A stretch of 64,000 nt of DNA from Streptomyces diastatochromogenes. GTDB taxonomy: Bacteria; Actinomycetota; Actinomycetes; Streptomycetales; Streptomycetaceae. Both the position numbers and the translations under genes were made by a program. Where the stretch lies: positions 189,566 through 253,565 of the forward strand of contig NZ_MCGQ01000005.1 in assembly GCF_002242805.1 (NCBI RefSeq), in the 5' to 3' direction. The notes beneath the pieces were generated by a model. It was not told the origin of the DNA. It saw nothing but the letters and a program-made list of their open reading frames with translations, and did not search any database. Numbering within the stretch: the first letter of the stretch is position 1; each line of letters starts with the position of its first letter. Below, one piece after another: positions 47,934-56,942 of the stretch.

Positions 47934-48512
47934 CTACAGGTACGACTGGATCGTCGGCATCAGGTCCTGGAACGTGCGGCCCCTGGCCGGCTCGCCCAGG
48001 GCGGTCATCGTCCAGCCCGAGCCCGCGCGGTGCACCTTGGCCATGATCTGGGCGGTGTACTCGCCGCCGCCCGCCAGCGTGTAGCGGGCCAGCTCCTGGC
48101 CGTTGGTCTCGTCCACGAGGCGGCAGAACGCGTTCTCCACCTCCTGGAAGGTCTGGCCCGTGAAGGAGTTCACGGTGAAGACGATCTGGTCGATGTGGAC
48201 CGGGACGCGCTGCAGGTCCACGAGGATGGCCTCGTCGTCACCGCCCTGACCGGCACCGCCGACGAGGTTGTCGCCGGTGTGGCGCACGGAGCCGTCGTCG
48301 CTCACCAGGTGACGGAAGAAGACGACGTCGACCGGCTGCTTCTCGGCGAAGAGAACCGCCGAGGCGTCCAGGTCGATCTCGCGGGTGCGCGAGCCGAACA
48401 GGCCGCGCCGCTTCGCCGCCTGCCAGCCGAGACCCATGCGGACCGCGGTCAGGGTGGCCCCGTCCTTCTTCTCCAGGCTGATGGCCTGACCCTTGGTCAA
48501 GTTGACGGTCAC
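47934..48512 (-). CDS. terD: TerD family tellurium resistance / stress protein
   Basis: This 192-residue cytoplasmic protein has the TerD beta-sandwich with the calcium-binding acidic loops (LDASAVLF, DDGSVRHTGDNLVGG, GGDDEAILVDL) and the closing FNSFTG-type strand (IVFTVNSFTGQTFQEVENAF). TerD proteins bind Ca2+ and are linked to tellurite resistance, phage inhibition and stress responses. In Streptomyces they affect differentiation. The start is GTG at 48512 (VTVNLTKGQAISLEK) behind AGGGGA. It precedes the TerD-FtsK-like gene by 50 bases. A DNA-damage-type promoter lies about 55 bases upstream. Confidence 0.94.
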   Translation of the reverse strand: MTVNLTKGQAISLEKKDGATLTAVRMGLGWQAAKRRGLFGSRTREIDLDASAVLFAEKQPVDVVFFRHLVSDDGSVRHTGDNLVGGAGQGGDDEAILVDLQRVPVHIDQIVFTVNSFTGQTFQEVENAFCRLVDETNGQELARYTLAGGGEYTAQIMAKVHRAGSGWTMTALGEPARGRTFQDLMPTIQSYL

Positions 48513-48567
48513 GGCTGATTCCCCTCTCGGTGGTCCCCTGTTGCCGCACAGTGGGCGGTTGTCCAGA

Positions 48568-48590
48568 ACCCTACGCAGGGGCACCGACAG
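48568..48590 (-). promoter_or_regulatory. RecA-independent DNA-damage-type promoter upstream of terD
   Basis: The minus strand reads CTGTCGGTG, eight bases, TAGGGT. It matches TTGTCRGTG-N8-TAnnnT except at the first base and leaves a leader of about 50 bases with a ribosome site. Confidence 0.6.
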
Positions 48591-48619
48591 TGCCGAACCC
48601 CGGCTCGCGCTTTGTGTCG

Positions 48620-48631
48620 GTGTTGCAACAC
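48620..48631. promoter_or_regulatory. 12-bp perfect palindrome upstream of terD
   Basis: GTGTTGCAACAC lies 30 bases upstream of the terD promoter element and downstream of uvrB. It has the look of a dimeric regulator site. No regulator is assigned. Confidence 0.35.
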
Positions 48632-48670
48632 GAGGCGCGTATGCCGAGGTCCGGCAGGGTCCACGCGGGG

Positions 48671-50818
48671 TCAGGCGAGACCCGCCTCCCGCATCTGGCG
48701 CAGTTCCTTCTTCATCTCGGAGACCTCGTCGCGCAGCCGGGCGGCGATCTCGAACTGCAGCTCGGCGGCGGCGGCGCGCATGCGCTCCGTCATCTCCTCG
48801 ATCTGCTCGGCGAGTTCGGCCGCGGGGCGGTCCGTGGGCACCGCGGCGCCGGCCTTGCCCTTCGCGGCCTTGCCGGCCTTCGCTCCCTTGGCCGCCTTGT
48901 CGCCGAGCGACGGGACGGGGGCCTTGGCGCCCTTGCCGTCCTTCTGCTTGCGGTAGCCGGAGCCGAGCAGTTGCTCGGTGTCGACCTCCTCACGGGCGAT
49001 CTGCGCGACGATGTCGTTGATCTTCTTGCGCAGCGGCTGCGGGTCGATGCCGTTGGCCTTGTTGTAGGCGACCTGCTTCTCCCGGCGGCGGTTGGTCTCC
49101 TCGATGGCCTTCTCCATCGCCGGGGTGATCTTGTCGGCGTACATATGGACCTGGCCGGAGACATTGCGCGCCGCGCGGCCGATGGTCTGGATCAGCGAGG
49201 TGCCGGAGCGCAGGAAGCCCTCCTTGTCGGCGTCGAGGATGGCCACCAGGGACACCTCGGGCAGGTCGAGGCCCTCGCGGAGCAGGTTGATGCCGACCAG
49301 GACGTCGAACTCGCCGGAGCGCAGCTCGCGCAGCAGCTCGACGCGGCGCAGGGTGTCGACGTCGCTGTGCAGATAGCGCACCTGGATGCCGAGTTCCAGG
49401 AAGTAGTCCGTGAGGTCCTCGGCCATCTTCTTGGTGAGCGTGGTGACCAGGACACGCTCGTCCTTCTTGGTGCGCTTGCGGATCTCGTGCACCAGGTCGT
49501 CGATCTGGCCCTCGGTGGGCTTGACGACGACCTCCGGGTCGATGAGGCCGGTGGGGCGGATGATCTGCTCGACGACGCCGTCCCCACGGGACAGCTCGTA
49601 GGTGCCGGGGGTCGCCGACAGGTAGACCGTCTGGTCGATGCGCTCCTGGAACTCCTCCCACTTCAGGGGGCGGTTGTCCAGGGCGGAGGGCAGCCGGAAG
49701 CCGTGCTCGACCAGGGTGCGCTTGCGGGAGGCGTCACCCTCGTACATGGCGCCGATCTGCGGGACCGTGACGTGCGACTCGTCGATGACGAGCAGGAAGT
49801 CGTCCGGGAAGTAGTCCAGCAGGGTGTTGGGCGGGGAGCCGGGCTCGCGGCCGTCGAAGTGCATCGAGTAGTTCTCCACGCCTGAGCAGCTGCCGATCTG
49901 GCGGAGCATCTCGATGTCGTACGTGGTGCGCATCCGCAGGCGCTGGGCCTCCAGGAGCTTGCCCTGTTTCTCCAGCTCGGCCAGGCGCTCCCCCAGCTCC
50001 TTCTCGATGTCGTTGACGGCCCGCTCCATGCGCTCGGGGCCGGCGACGTAGTGGGAGGCCGGGAAGACGTACAGCTGCTGGTCGTCGCTGATGATCTCGC
50101 CGGTGAGCGGGTGGAGCGTGGACAGCGCCTCGATCTCGTCGCCGAACATCTCGATGCGGACGGCCAGCTCTTCGTAGACCGGGAAGATCTCGATGGTGTC
50201 GCCGCGGACCCGGAAGGTGCCGCGGGTGAAGGCCACGTCGTTGCGCGTGTACTGGATGTCGACGAAGCGGCGCAGCAGCTCGTCACGGTCGATCTCGTCG
50301 CCGACCCGGAGGGGGACCATCCGGTCCACGTACTCCTGCGGGGTACCGAGGCCGTAGATGCAGGACACCGAGGCGACCACGATGACGTCACGGCGGGTGA
50401 GCAGCGAGTTCGTCGCCGAGTGGCGCAGGCGCTCGACCTCCTCGTTGATCGAGGAGTCCTTCTCGATGTAGGTGTCCGACTGCGGGACGTAGGCCTCGGG
50501 CTGGTAGTAGTCGTAGTACGAGACGAAGTACTCGACCGCATTGTTCGGGAGGAGCTCGCGGAACTCGTTGGCCAGCTGGGCGGCCAGCGTCTTGTTCGGC
50601 GCCATCACGAGGGTGGGGCGCTGGAGCTTCTCGATCATCCACGCGGTGGTGGCGGACTTGCCGGTGCCGGTCGCGCCGAGCAGGACGACGTCCTTCTCAC
50701 CGGCCTTGATGCGCTTGGCCAGATCGGCGATGGCCGCCGGCTGGTCGCCGCTGGGCTGGTAGGGGCTGACGACCTCGAAGGGCGCCACCGTGCGTTCGAT
50801 GTGGGAAACGGGCCGCAT
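48671..50818 (-). CDS. uvrB: Excinuclease ABC subunit B
   Basis: This 715-residue helicase-like protein verifies damage and recruits UvrC. Walker A GATGTGKS is at 48-55, the beta-hairpin region [10 protein letters not shown] follows, and the DEAD-like box reads DESHVT. Helicase motif VI is RAARNV, and a C-terminal UVR motif binds UvrC ([22 protein letters not shown]). A Lys/Ala-rich linker (about 640-665) precedes the UVR motif, as in other streptomycetes. The start is the ATG giving [26 protein letters not shown] lies 7 bases before it with no Shine-Dalgarno, so it is likely leaderless under a DNA-damage-type promoter. Confidence 0.98.
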   Translation of the reverse strand: MRPVSHIERTVAPFEVVSPYQPSGDQPAAIADLAKRIKAGEKDVVLLGATGTGKSATTAWMIEKLQRPTLVMAPNKTLAAQLANEFRELLPNNAVEYFVSYYDYYQPEAYVPQSDTYIEKDSSINEEVERLRHSATNSLLTRRDVIVVASVSCIYGLGTPQEYVDRMVPLRVGDEIDRDELLRRFVDIQYTRNDVAFTRGTFRVRGDTIEIFPVYEELAVRIEMFGDEIEALSTLHPLTGEIISDDQQLYVFPASHYVAGPERMERAVNDIEKELGERLAELEKQGKLLEAQRLRMRTTYDIEMLRQIGSCSGVENYSMHFDGREPGSPPNTLLDYFPDDFLLVIDESHVTVPQIGAMYEGDASRKRTLVEHGFRLPSALDNRPLKWEEFQERIDQTVYLSATPGTYELSRGDGVVEQIIRPTGLIDPEVVVKPTEGQIDDLVHEIRKRTKKDERVLVTTLTKKMAEDLTDYFLELGIQVRYLHSDVDTLRRVELLRELRSGEFDVLVGINLLREGLDLPEVSLVAILDADKEGFLRSGTSLIQTIGRAARNVSGQVHMYADKITPAMEKAIEETNRRREKQVAYNKANGIDPQPLRKKINDIVAQIAREEVDTEQLLGSGYRKQKDGKGAKAPVPSLGDKAAKGAKAGKAAKGKAGAAVPTDRPAAELAEQIEEMTERMRAAAAELQFEIAARLRDEVSEMKKELRQMREAGLA

Positions 50819-50825
50819 GGGATCC

Positions 50826-50848
50826 ACCGTACGACCCCGCACTGACAA
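50826..50848 (-). promoter_or_regulatory. RecA-independent DNA-damage promoter element of uvrB
   Basis: The minus strand reads TTGTCAGTG, eight bases, TACGGT, then seven bases to the ATG. It matches TTGTCRGTG-N8-TAnnnT exactly. Confidence 0.87.
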
Positions 50849-50858
50849 CGGGTCCCGG

Positions 50859-51743
50859 TCAGCGGTTCTGCGGGGTCCGGGAGCCGTGGTGCCGGGGGTC
50901 GCGGACCGGTCGGCGGCCGGAGTGGAGCGGTGGGTGGTGGTGCTGGTGCGAGGCCACGGCGGTGGCCGGGACACCCGGCTTGTCCTCGACGTCCCTCCGG
51001 GTGGGCTTGCCCATGACCATCAGCGGGTCGAACATCACGACGACGCCGGCGAGGAGCAGGAAGGCGAGGGGGCCGATCAGCATCGGCGCGAGCACCGTGG
51101 CCGGTGAGCCGCCGGTGGCGGAGCCGGAGGTGCCGTGGAGGTGGAGGTGGACGTCGAGGGCGGCCATGCCGGTGTAGTGCATGCCGCTGACGGCGAGGCC
51201 CATCACCATGCTCGCCCCGACGCTCCACAGGAAGCCCCGGACGCGTCCGGCGGCCCACAGGGCGGCCGTGGCGGCCACGACCGCTATGACGACGGAGGCG
51301 GCGACGGTGAGCGTGTTGTACGAGAGCCGCCCGTCGAAGTGCATGCCCGCCATGCCGAGGTAGTGCATCGAGGCGACGCCCAGACCGGTGATCGTGCCGC
51401 CGGTGAACAGAGCGGTGCCGGTGGCGCCCCGGTAGCCGACGATGAAGATCCCGACGCCCACCATGACGATGGCGAGGCCGAGGCTCGCGTAGGTGATCGG
51501 CTTGTCGTAGTGGATCGGCGTCTGCTTGATGGTGAAGCCCATCATGGCGACGAAGTGCATGGTCCAGATCCCGGAGCCGATCGCGGCCGAGCCGAGGGCC
51601 AGCCAGGCGGGCCGCCAGGAGTGGGTGACCAGCAGGGATCGGGTGGTGCAGCGCAGGCCGAGGGCGCCGCCGAGGCAGGCCATCAGAAAGGCCACCAACG
51701 GGGTGACGACCCCGTAGCTGAATCCGTCGACCGTGCCCTGCAT
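50859..51743 (-). CDS. MHYT domain integral membrane sensor
   Basis: This 294-residue protein has seven predicted membrane helices and three MHYT motifs ([36 protein letters not shown]). They are proposed to bind copper and sense diatomic gases or redox state near the outer face. The C-terminal about 60 residues are cytoplasmic and His/Pro/Arg-rich ([14 protein letters not shown]) with no GGDEF, EAL or kinase domain, so this is a stand-alone MHYT protein of unknown output. The ATG at 51743 gives a hydrophilic start of 6 residues before helix 1. Confidence 0.9.
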   Translation of the reverse strand: MQGTVDGFSYGVVTPLVAFLMACLGGALGLRCTTRSLLVTHSWRPAWLALGSAAIGSGIWTMHFVAMMGFTIKQTPIHYDKPITYASLGLAIVMVGVGIFIVGYRGATGTALFTGGTITGLGVASMHYLGMAGMHFDGRLSYNTLTVAASVVIAVVAATAALWAAGRVRGFLWSVGASMVMGLAVSGMHYTGMAALDVHLHLHGTSGSATGGSPATVLAPMLIGPLAFLLLAGVVVMFDPLMVMGKPTRRDVEDKPGVPATAVASHQHHHPPLHSGRRPVRDPRHHGSRTPQNR

Positions 51744-51965
51744 GCGCGGCTGCCCTTCCGCCCTCTTGCGTCCCGGAATACCTGAAATGCGCCCCCGTCC
51801 CAGGACCGCGACGGCGGTCAGGGTTGACGCAGAGAGTATGACTCCCACCGGAATGGTCGAACGATTTTCCGGCAAAGAAACACGGCCTTGCCCCACTTGT
51901 GCGGCACCCGTGAGCGGACTTGGGCGACACCATTCATTGTGTGGGCGTCCTGCACCCACGTGTCG

Positions 51966-51994
51966 TTGACTCTCTGCTGTCAAGCTGATGCTGT
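51966..51994 (+). promoter_or_regulatory. Candidate promoter of the GDPD gene
   Basis: TTGACT (51966-51971), 17 bases, TGCTGT (51989-51994), about 29 bases before the ATG, which has its own ribosome site. The -10 is weak. No PHO-box direct repeats were recognised. Confidence 0.4.
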
Positions 51995-52022
51995 CGGTAA
52001 TCGCTCGACACGAGGAGTCCGC

Positions 52023-52892
52023 ATGTACGCGCGCGCAGTCGCCTCTACGGCCACCGCGATCCTGGGGGCGGCAGCCCTGCTCAGCCCCACCTCCGACGCC
52101 CTGGCGCGCGAGGCCGGCGAGCCCACGGTGATCGCCCACCGCGGTGCCTCCGCCTACGCTCCCGAGAACACCCTGGCCTCCATCGACAAGGCCGCGCAGC
52201 TTGGCTTCACCTGGGTCGAGAACGACGTCCAGCGCACCAAGGACGGCGAACTGGTCGTCATCCACGACGACAGCCTGCGGCGCACCACGAACGTCGAGGA
52301 CGTCTTCCCGGGCCGGGCGCCCTGGAAGGTGAAGGACTTCACCGCCGCCGAGATCGCCCGGCTGGACGCGGGCAGCTGGTTCTCCCCCGCCTACGTGGGC
52401 ACGCACGTGCCCACCCTGGAGCAGTACATGCGCCGGGTCGACCACAACCACGAGAAGCTGCTCCTGGAGATCAAGAACCCCGAGCTGTACCCCGGCATCG
52501 AGCAGCAGACTCTGAAGCTGCTCGGCAACGAGGGCTGGCTGGACCGCCGCCACCTCGGGCGGCTGATCGTGCAGAGTTTCGACGCGGACAGCGTGCGCGC
52601 CGTGCACAAACTGAAGCCCGCTCTCACCACCGCCTGCCTCGGCACGCCGTCGTTGGCGCAGCTGCGTCAGTACGCGCGCTTCAGCGACCTGATCAATCCC
52701 TCGTACGGGTCGATCTCCGCCGACTACGTCTCCGCCGTGCATGCCCTCACCGGACCGCACGGCAGGCGGCTGCGGGTGTTCGCCTGGACGGTGAACGACG
52801 CGGCCACCGCCTGGAAGACCACGGGATACGGCGTCGACGGGCTCATCACCAACAAACCCGACGTGGTCCGGGCGGCGCTGGGCACCGACTGA
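52023..52892 (+). CDS. Secreted glycerophosphodiester phosphodiesterase
   Basis: This 289-residue precursor has a signal peptide (ASTATAILGAAALL, cleavage probably after ALA near residue 28) and a GDPD TIM barrel. The catalytic set is visible: His39-Arg40 in IAHRGAS, Glu66 and Asp68 in VENDVQ, and His81 in VIHDDS. It cleaves glycerophosphodiesters to glycerol 3-phosphate and an alcohol outside the cell, scavenging phosphate or carbon, possibly from teichoic acid or phospholipid debris. The start has GAGGAG upstream. Confidence 0.94.
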   Translation: MYARAVASTATAILGAAALLSPTSDALAREAGEPTVIAHRGASAYAPENTLASIDKAAQLGFTWVENDVQRTKDGELVVIHDDSLRRTTNVEDVFPGRAPWKVKDFTAAEIARLDAGSWFSPAYVGTHVPTLEQYMRRVDHNHEKLLLEIKNPELYPGIEQQTLKLLGNEGWLDRRHLGRLIVQSFDADSVRAVHKLKPALTTACLGTPSLAQLRQYARFSDLINPSYGSISADYVSAVHALTGPHGRRLRVFAWTVNDAATAWKTTGYGVDGLITNKPDVVRAALGTD

Positions 52893-52916
52893 GCCGGGGC
52901 CGCATTGCGGCGGGCG

Positions 52917-52939
52917 TTGTCAGTGGCGGGTCGTACGGT
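52917..52939 (+). promoter_or_regulatory. RecA-independent DNA-damage promoter element of ogt
   Basis: TTGTCAGTG (52917-52925), eight bases, TACGGT (52934-52939), then six bases to the ATG. It matches TTGTCRGTG-N8-TAnnnT exactly. There is no Shine-Dalgarno, so the message is probably leaderless. Confidence 0.87.
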
Positions 52940-52945
52940 GGGCGC

Positions 52946-53500
52946 ATGGACAGCCATGGGCAGGACGAGCAGCGGGTCGTGTGGGCCGTCGTGGGCACCG
53001 GCGTCGGCCCGCTGATGCTGGCGGCGACCCGCGAGGGACTGGTCAACGTCGTCTTCCACGCGACGGACGCGGTGCGTGAGAGGGCTCTGGAGCAGTTGGC
53101 GGCCCGACTGGGCACCGAACCGGTCGAGGACCCGGACTCGCCGCTGCTGGCCGAGGCGATACGGCAGGTCGAGGCGTACTTCGCGGGCGAGCGGCACGAC
53201 TTCGACCTGCCCCTGGACTGGTCGCTGATCTCGGGCTTCAACCGGCAGGTGCTGCGCGAGCTGGCCTCCGGAGTCCCGTACGGCACGGTGGTGGGGTACG
53301 GCGATCTGGCCGGGCGGGTCGGGCAGCCGGGCGGGGCACAGGCCGTAGGTGCTGCGATGGGTGCCAATCCGCTGCCGGTCGTCGTGCCGTGCCACCGGGT
53401 GGTGGAGAGCGACGGCGGCATCGGCGGTTTCGGTGGCGGTCTCGAGGCCAAGCGGAAGCTGCTCGCCCTGGAGGGCGTGCTGCCCGAGCCGCTGTTCTGA
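52946..53500 (+). CDS. ogt: Methylated-DNA--protein-cysteine S-methyltransferase
   Basis: This 184-residue suicide repair protein moves O6-alkyl groups from guanine to its own cysteine. The active site VVPCHRVV contains Cys149. The upstream helix-turn-helix block carries PYGTVVGYGDLAGRVG and QAVGAAMGANPLPVVVPCHR. The N-terminal about 90 residues form the variable domain of Ogt/AGT. There is no AdaA-like domain, so it is a plain repair enzyme. It shares its promoter type with uvrA and uvrB. Confidence 0.96.
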   Translation: MDSHGQDEQRVVWAVVGTGVGPLMLAATREGLVNVVFHATDAVRERALEQLAARLGTEPVEDPDSPLLAEAIRQVEAYFAGERHDFDLPLDWSLISGFNRQVLRELASGVPYGTVVGYGDLAGRVGQPGGAQAVGAAMGANPLPVVVPCHRVVESDGGIGGFGGGLEAKRKLLALEGVLPEPLF

Positions 53501-53530
53501 CGGCGGCGGGTCCGCTCGCCCCGGGTGCGG

Positions 53531-53959
53531 CTACGCGTAGTGCCGGGCCTCGAAGACGTTGCCGTCCGGGTCCTGGAAGTAGAAGTTCCGCGTGGCGTTT
53601 CCGCGGGCGCCGGAGGAGTCGTAGCCGATGTCGGACACGGGGACGCCATGTGCGGCCAGGCGGGCGCGCAGGGCGTCGAAGCCGACGGACGGCAGGGCCA
53701 GACAGACGTGGTTGACGGGGTGGCCCGCGCTGTCGGCGGAACCGGGGAGCATGTTCATGCGCTCCACGAGGCTGTGCGGCGCGAGGTCCAGGATCGTCTC
53801 CTCGTTGACGCGTACGGAGGGGAACGACACCTTTCCCTCGGTGTACTCGGCGACGTTCAGGGGCTCCAGTCCGACGGTGTTCTCGTAGAAACCTGCGGCT
53901 GCGACCGGGTCGGCCACCCACAGGACGACGTGGTCGAGACGCGTGGTGTGGTCAGTCAT
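53531..53959 (-). CDS. VOC (glyoxalase/dioxygenase fold) family protein
   Basis: This 142-residue protein has two beta-alpha-beta-beta-beta modules: LDHVVLWVADPVAAAGFYEN at the start and VNHVCLALPSVGFDALRARL in the middle. Metal-ligand positions are His9 in the first motif, His near residue 85 and Glu in NVFEARHY at the C-terminus. VOC proteins include glyoxalases, dioxygenases and antibiotic resistance proteins. The reaction here is unknown. It is convergent with ogt. No clear ribosome site precedes the ATG. Confidence 0.88.
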   Translation of the reverse strand: MTDHTTRLDHVVLWVADPVAAAGFYENTVGLEPLNVAEYTEGKVSFPSVRVNEETILDLAPHSLVERMNMLPGSADSAGHPVNHVCLALPSVGFDALRARLAAHGVPVSDIGYDSSGARGNATRNFYFQDPDGNVFEARHYA

Positions 53960-54058
53960 GCCGTCCAGGCTGGTGGCGTCCCCCACAGACGGCAAGCGTT
54001 TAGCGGGGTGTGGCGCCCGCCAGAGATGAGGAAGGACCGACGGACAGGAGGCGGGCAC

Positions 54059-54967
54059 GTGGTGCTGGTGGTGTCGGAAGAAGTCCGGGAAGCGATCGAC
54101 GCGCGGCGGCCGGTGGTGGCCCTGGAGTCCACGATCATCGCGCACGGGCTGCCGCGTCCGCGCAATCTCCAGGTGGCGCTGGAGCTGGAACACGTGGTGC
54201 GGCAGGAGGGCGCCGTCCCCGCGACCATCGCCGTCCTGGACGGGCGCCCACACGTCGGCCTGGACAAGGAGCAGCTGGAGCGGGTCGCCAACGAGGACGG
54301 CATCCGCAAGCTGGGCCACCGTGACCTGCCGCTGGCCGTGGCGGCGGGGGCGAGCGGGGCGACGACCGTGTCGGCGACGGCGCAGCTGGCGGCGCTGGCG
54401 GGCGTCCGGGTGTTCGCCACCGGCGGGCTGGGCGGTGTGCACCGGGAGTGGACGGTGACCCAGGACGAGTCGGCCGACCTGGGCCTGCTCGCGCGGACCC
54501 GGATCACGGTGGTGTGCGCGGGCGTGAAGTCGATCCTGGACGTGTCGGCGACCCTGCAGCGGCTGGAGACGCTGGGCGTGGCCGTCGCCGGGTACCGCAC
54601 CGGCCGGTTCCCCGGGTTCTATCTGTCCGACTCCGGGCATCCGGTCGACTGGACGCTGCAGAGCCCGGAAGAGGCCGCCGAGGTCATGCGGGCGCAGGAC
54701 GGGCTCGACGCGCCGGGGTCGGCGCTCATCGTCGCCAACCCCGTCCCGGAGGAGCAGCAGCTCGATCCGGGGCTGCACGCGCGCGTGCTCGCCGACGCGC
54801 TGCGCGCCTGTGAGGAGGAGGGGGTCACCGGGCAGGCGGTCACGCCGTTCCTGCTCGACTTCCTGGTCCGGCACACGGACGGGGCCTCGCTGGACGCCAA
54901 CCTGGCCGCGGTGCGCGGCAATGTGCGGCTGGCGGCGCGGATCGCGGCGGCGTGGACCAGACAGTGA
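54059..54967 (+). CDS. psuG: Pseudouridine-5'-phosphate glycosidase
   Basis: This 302-residue enzyme cleaves the C-C glycosidic bond of pseudouridine 5'-phosphate to uracil and ribose 5-phosphate. Family blocks are ALESTIIAHGLPRPRN (residues about 21-36), DGRPHVGLDKEQLERVA, FATGGLGGVHRE, and CAGVKSILDVSATLQRLET with the catalytic lysine. The start is the first of several in-frame GTGs, 7 bases after GGAGG. The following PfkB kinase overlaps it by 4 bases and probably makes its substrate. Confidence 0.94.
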   Translation: MVLVVSEEVREAIDARRPVVALESTIIAHGLPRPRNLQVALELEHVVRQEGAVPATIAVLDGRPHVGLDKEQLERVANEDGIRKLGHRDLPLAVAAGASGATTVSATAQLAALAGVRVFATGGLGGVHREWTVTQDESADLGLLARTRITVVCAGVKSILDVSATLQRLETLGVAVAGYRTGRFPGFYLSDSGHPVDWTLQSPEEAAEVMRAQDGLDAPGSALIVANPVPEEQQLDPGLHARVLADALRACEEEGVTGQAVTPFLLDFLVRHTDGASLDANLAAVRGNVRLAARIAAAWTRQ

Positions 54968-55944
54968 CCGCAGCAGGGGACGGGTCGCTGCTGGTCGTCG
55001 GAGACATCGTCACCGACGTCGTCGCCCGGCACCGGGGGCCGCTCGCGACCGGCACCGACACGGCCGCCGCGGTCCGGACCCTGCCGGGCGGCGCGGGCGC
55101 CAATGTGGCCTGCTGGGCGGCCCATTCGGGCTGCGCGGACGTACGGCTGCTGGGGCGGGTGGGCGCGGACGCGGCACAGTGGCACGAGCGGGAGCTGGTG
55201 GCGGCCGGGGTGCGGCCCCGGCTGGTGGTCGACCGGGAGGCGACGACCGGGACGGTGATCTGCCTCGTCGACACGGGTGCCTCGGCCGAGCGCACGTTTC
55301 TTACCGACAGCGGGGCGTCCCTGCGGCTCGAACCCGCCGACTGGTCGGACGCGTTGCTCGACGGGGTCGCCCGGCTCCACCTGTCGGGCTATCTGCTGTT
55401 CTCCGAGCCGAGCCGGGCGCTCGCCGAGGTGGCCCTCGCGGCGGCACGCGAGCGTGGGGTGCCGGTCAGTCTGGATCCGGCGTCGGCGGGCTTCCTGCTG
55501 GAGTTCGGTGTGGACCGTTTCCTGGCGTTCGCGGAAGGGCTGGACGTGCTGCTGCCCAGCCGGGACGAGGCGTGTCTGCTGACCGGGCTGCCCGAACCGG
55601 TGGACGCGGCAGCCAAGTTGAGCCGGCTCGTCCCTCTGGTGGTGGCCAAGTCGGGTGTGGCCGGGGCGCTGGTGGCTCGTTCCGGGGCCGTGGTCGCCCG
55701 GGTTCCGGCCGTGCCGGCGACCCCGCTGGACACCACGGGCGCCGGCGACGCCTTCACCGGCGCGTTCCTGGCCGCCCTGCTGGCGGGCGCGGATCCGGAG
55801 GAGGCGGCGGCACAGGGGTGCAGAGCAGGAGCACGAGCGGTGGAACGCGTGGGCGGCAGACCACCGCACCGCAGACCAACACACCGGGGCACCGGCGGCC
55901 AGGGGGTGCCCCCTGGCCGACCTGATCCAGAAGTCACCCCCTAG
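54964..55944 (+). CDS. psuK: PfkB family kinase, probable pseudouridine kinase
   Basis: This 326-residue sugar/nucleoside kinase has the N-terminal PfkB block LPGGAGANVACWAAHSG and the C-terminal signature DTTGAGDAFTGAFLAA with the catalytic Asp. Coupling to psuG (GTGA overlap) implies phosphorylation of pseudouridine for salvage, although the family alone would allow other substrates. The GTG at 54964 is used; another GTG 12 bases upstream is possible. The last about 30 residues (GGRPPHRRPTHRGTGGQG...) are low-complexity and look like read-through past the normal family end, perhaps after a small frame change. Confidence 0.82.
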   Translation: MTAAGDGSLLVVGDIVTDVVARHRGPLATGTDTAAAVRTLPGGAGANVACWAAHSGCADVRLLGRVGADAAQWHERELVAAGVRPRLVVDREATTGTVICLVDTGASAERTFLTDSGASLRLEPADWSDALLDGVARLHLSGYLLFSEPSRALAEVALAAARERGVPVSLDPASAGFLLEFGVDRFLAFAEGLDVLLPSRDEACLLTGLPEPVDAAAKLSRLVPLVVAKSGVAGALVARSGAVVARVPAVPATPLDTTGAGDAFTGAFLAALLAGADPEEAAAQGCRAGARAVERVGGRPPHRRPTHRGTGGQGVPPGRPDPEVTP

Positions 55945-55953
55945 CCTCTGCGC

Positions 55954-56748
55954 TCAGCCCTTGCGTCCCCACGCCGAGATCATCGGCGCGGTGGCCAGGT
56001 CCATACCGCCCGCCTCCACATGGGCCAGGTGGCGGTCGATCTCCTCGTCGGTGGCGAGGCCCGCGGCGACGAGTCGGCCGCGGATCTGGCGGACCGTGGC
56101 GGACTCCAGGGCGGCGCAGGCGGGCGAGGTCATGGGGAAGTACGCGTCGGCGGCCACATCGCGCAGTCCGGCCTCGCGGAGCAGGCGCGGGAGCTTGCGG
56201 CCGTACGACAGGTCGGCGCCGCGGTCGGCGAGCAGCTTGCGGAAACCCTGCCGCAGGCGGTTGGCGAGCCGCTGCTCGGGGCCGTACTCGTCGGGGCAGG
56301 TCAGGGGCTGAAGGGCCGGGTCGGCGTCCTCGATCAGCAACACTCCGCCGGGCCGCAGTGCGCTGACCATGGAGTGCAACGCCCTTTCCCGGTCCGGGAC
56401 ATGGACGAGGACCAGCCGGGCGTGCACCAGGTCGAAACCGTCCCCCGGCGGCTCCTCGGTGCCCACGTCGTGGATGCGAACCTCGACCGGAGGGCGGGCC
56501 ACGGCGGCGAGCCGCGAGGTGTCGATGTCGGTCGCGACGACCCGGCCGGTGGGTCCGACCCGCTGGGCGAGCCAGGACACCACGGAGGTGCCGCCGGCCC
56601 CCACTTCCCAGCAGTGCCCGCCGGGACCGAGCCCGAGTCCTTCGAGATGCCGGAACGTCACCGGATCGAAGAGGGAGGCGAAGGCGTCGAAGCGCTGTCC
56701 TGCCTCGCTCTGCCGGTTGTCCAGGAGGTATCCGTCGGATGGCGTCAT
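55954..56748 (-). CDS. SAM-dependent class I methyltransferase
   Basis: This 264-residue cytoplasmic protein has the Rossmann-type methyltransferase fold. Motif I CWEVGAGGTSVVSWLA is at about residues 46-61, VVATDIDTSRL follows as the ribose-binding acidic loop, then FDLVHARLVLVHVPDRERAL and LRPGGVLLIEDAD. The C-terminal half (SYGRKLPRLLREAGLRDVAA) is typical of small-molecule methyltransferases. The substrate is unknown and it has no operon partner. It is convergent with the psuG/psuK operon. Confidence 0.9.
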   Translation of the reverse strand: MTPSDGYLLDNRQSEAGQRFDAFASLFDPVTFRHLEGLGLGPGGHCWEVGAGGTSVVSWLAQRVGPTGRVVATDIDTSRLAAVARPPVEVRIHDVGTEEPPGDGFDLVHARLVLVHVPDRERALHSMVSALRPGGVLLIEDADPALQPLTCPDEYGPEQRLANRLRQGFRKLLADRGADLSYGRKLPRLLREAGLRDVAADAYFPMTSPACAALESATVRQIRGRLVAAGLATDEEIDRHLAHVEAGGMDLATAPMISAWGRKG

Positions 56749-56914
56749 GCCGCGATCCTGTCAGTCGCTCGACTCGCCCCGCCCGCCCGGCTCAACCGCA
56801 CCGGCCGACGCTTCGTCCACAGGCGGGAACAAAGCGGAACGGGCCGTTCCCACAGGCTTACCCGCGCTTTGCTCCAGGCTGGCACACTTGCCGGGCAAGG
56901 CGCGAAGGCGTTGT

Positions 56915-56941
56915 GCGAGGAGATCCACGCGAGGAGATCCA
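56915..56941 (+). repeat. Tandem duplicated ribosome-binding segment before corA
   Basis: GCGAGGAGATCCA occurs twice (56915-56927 and 56929-56941) with a 14-base period, giving two Shine-Dalgarno sequences in front of the corA ATG. Only the proximal one is correctly spaced. Confidence 0.85.
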
Positions 56942-56942
56942 G

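Noticed and set aside
51880..52000. PHO box upstream of the GDPD gene
   Set aside because: No pair of GTTCACC-like direct repeats at 11-base spacing is visible.
55850..55944. Separate small gene at the 3' end of the psuK-like kinase
   Set aside because: It is continuous with the kinase frame, low in complexity, and has no ribosome site. It was treated as a C-terminal tail.
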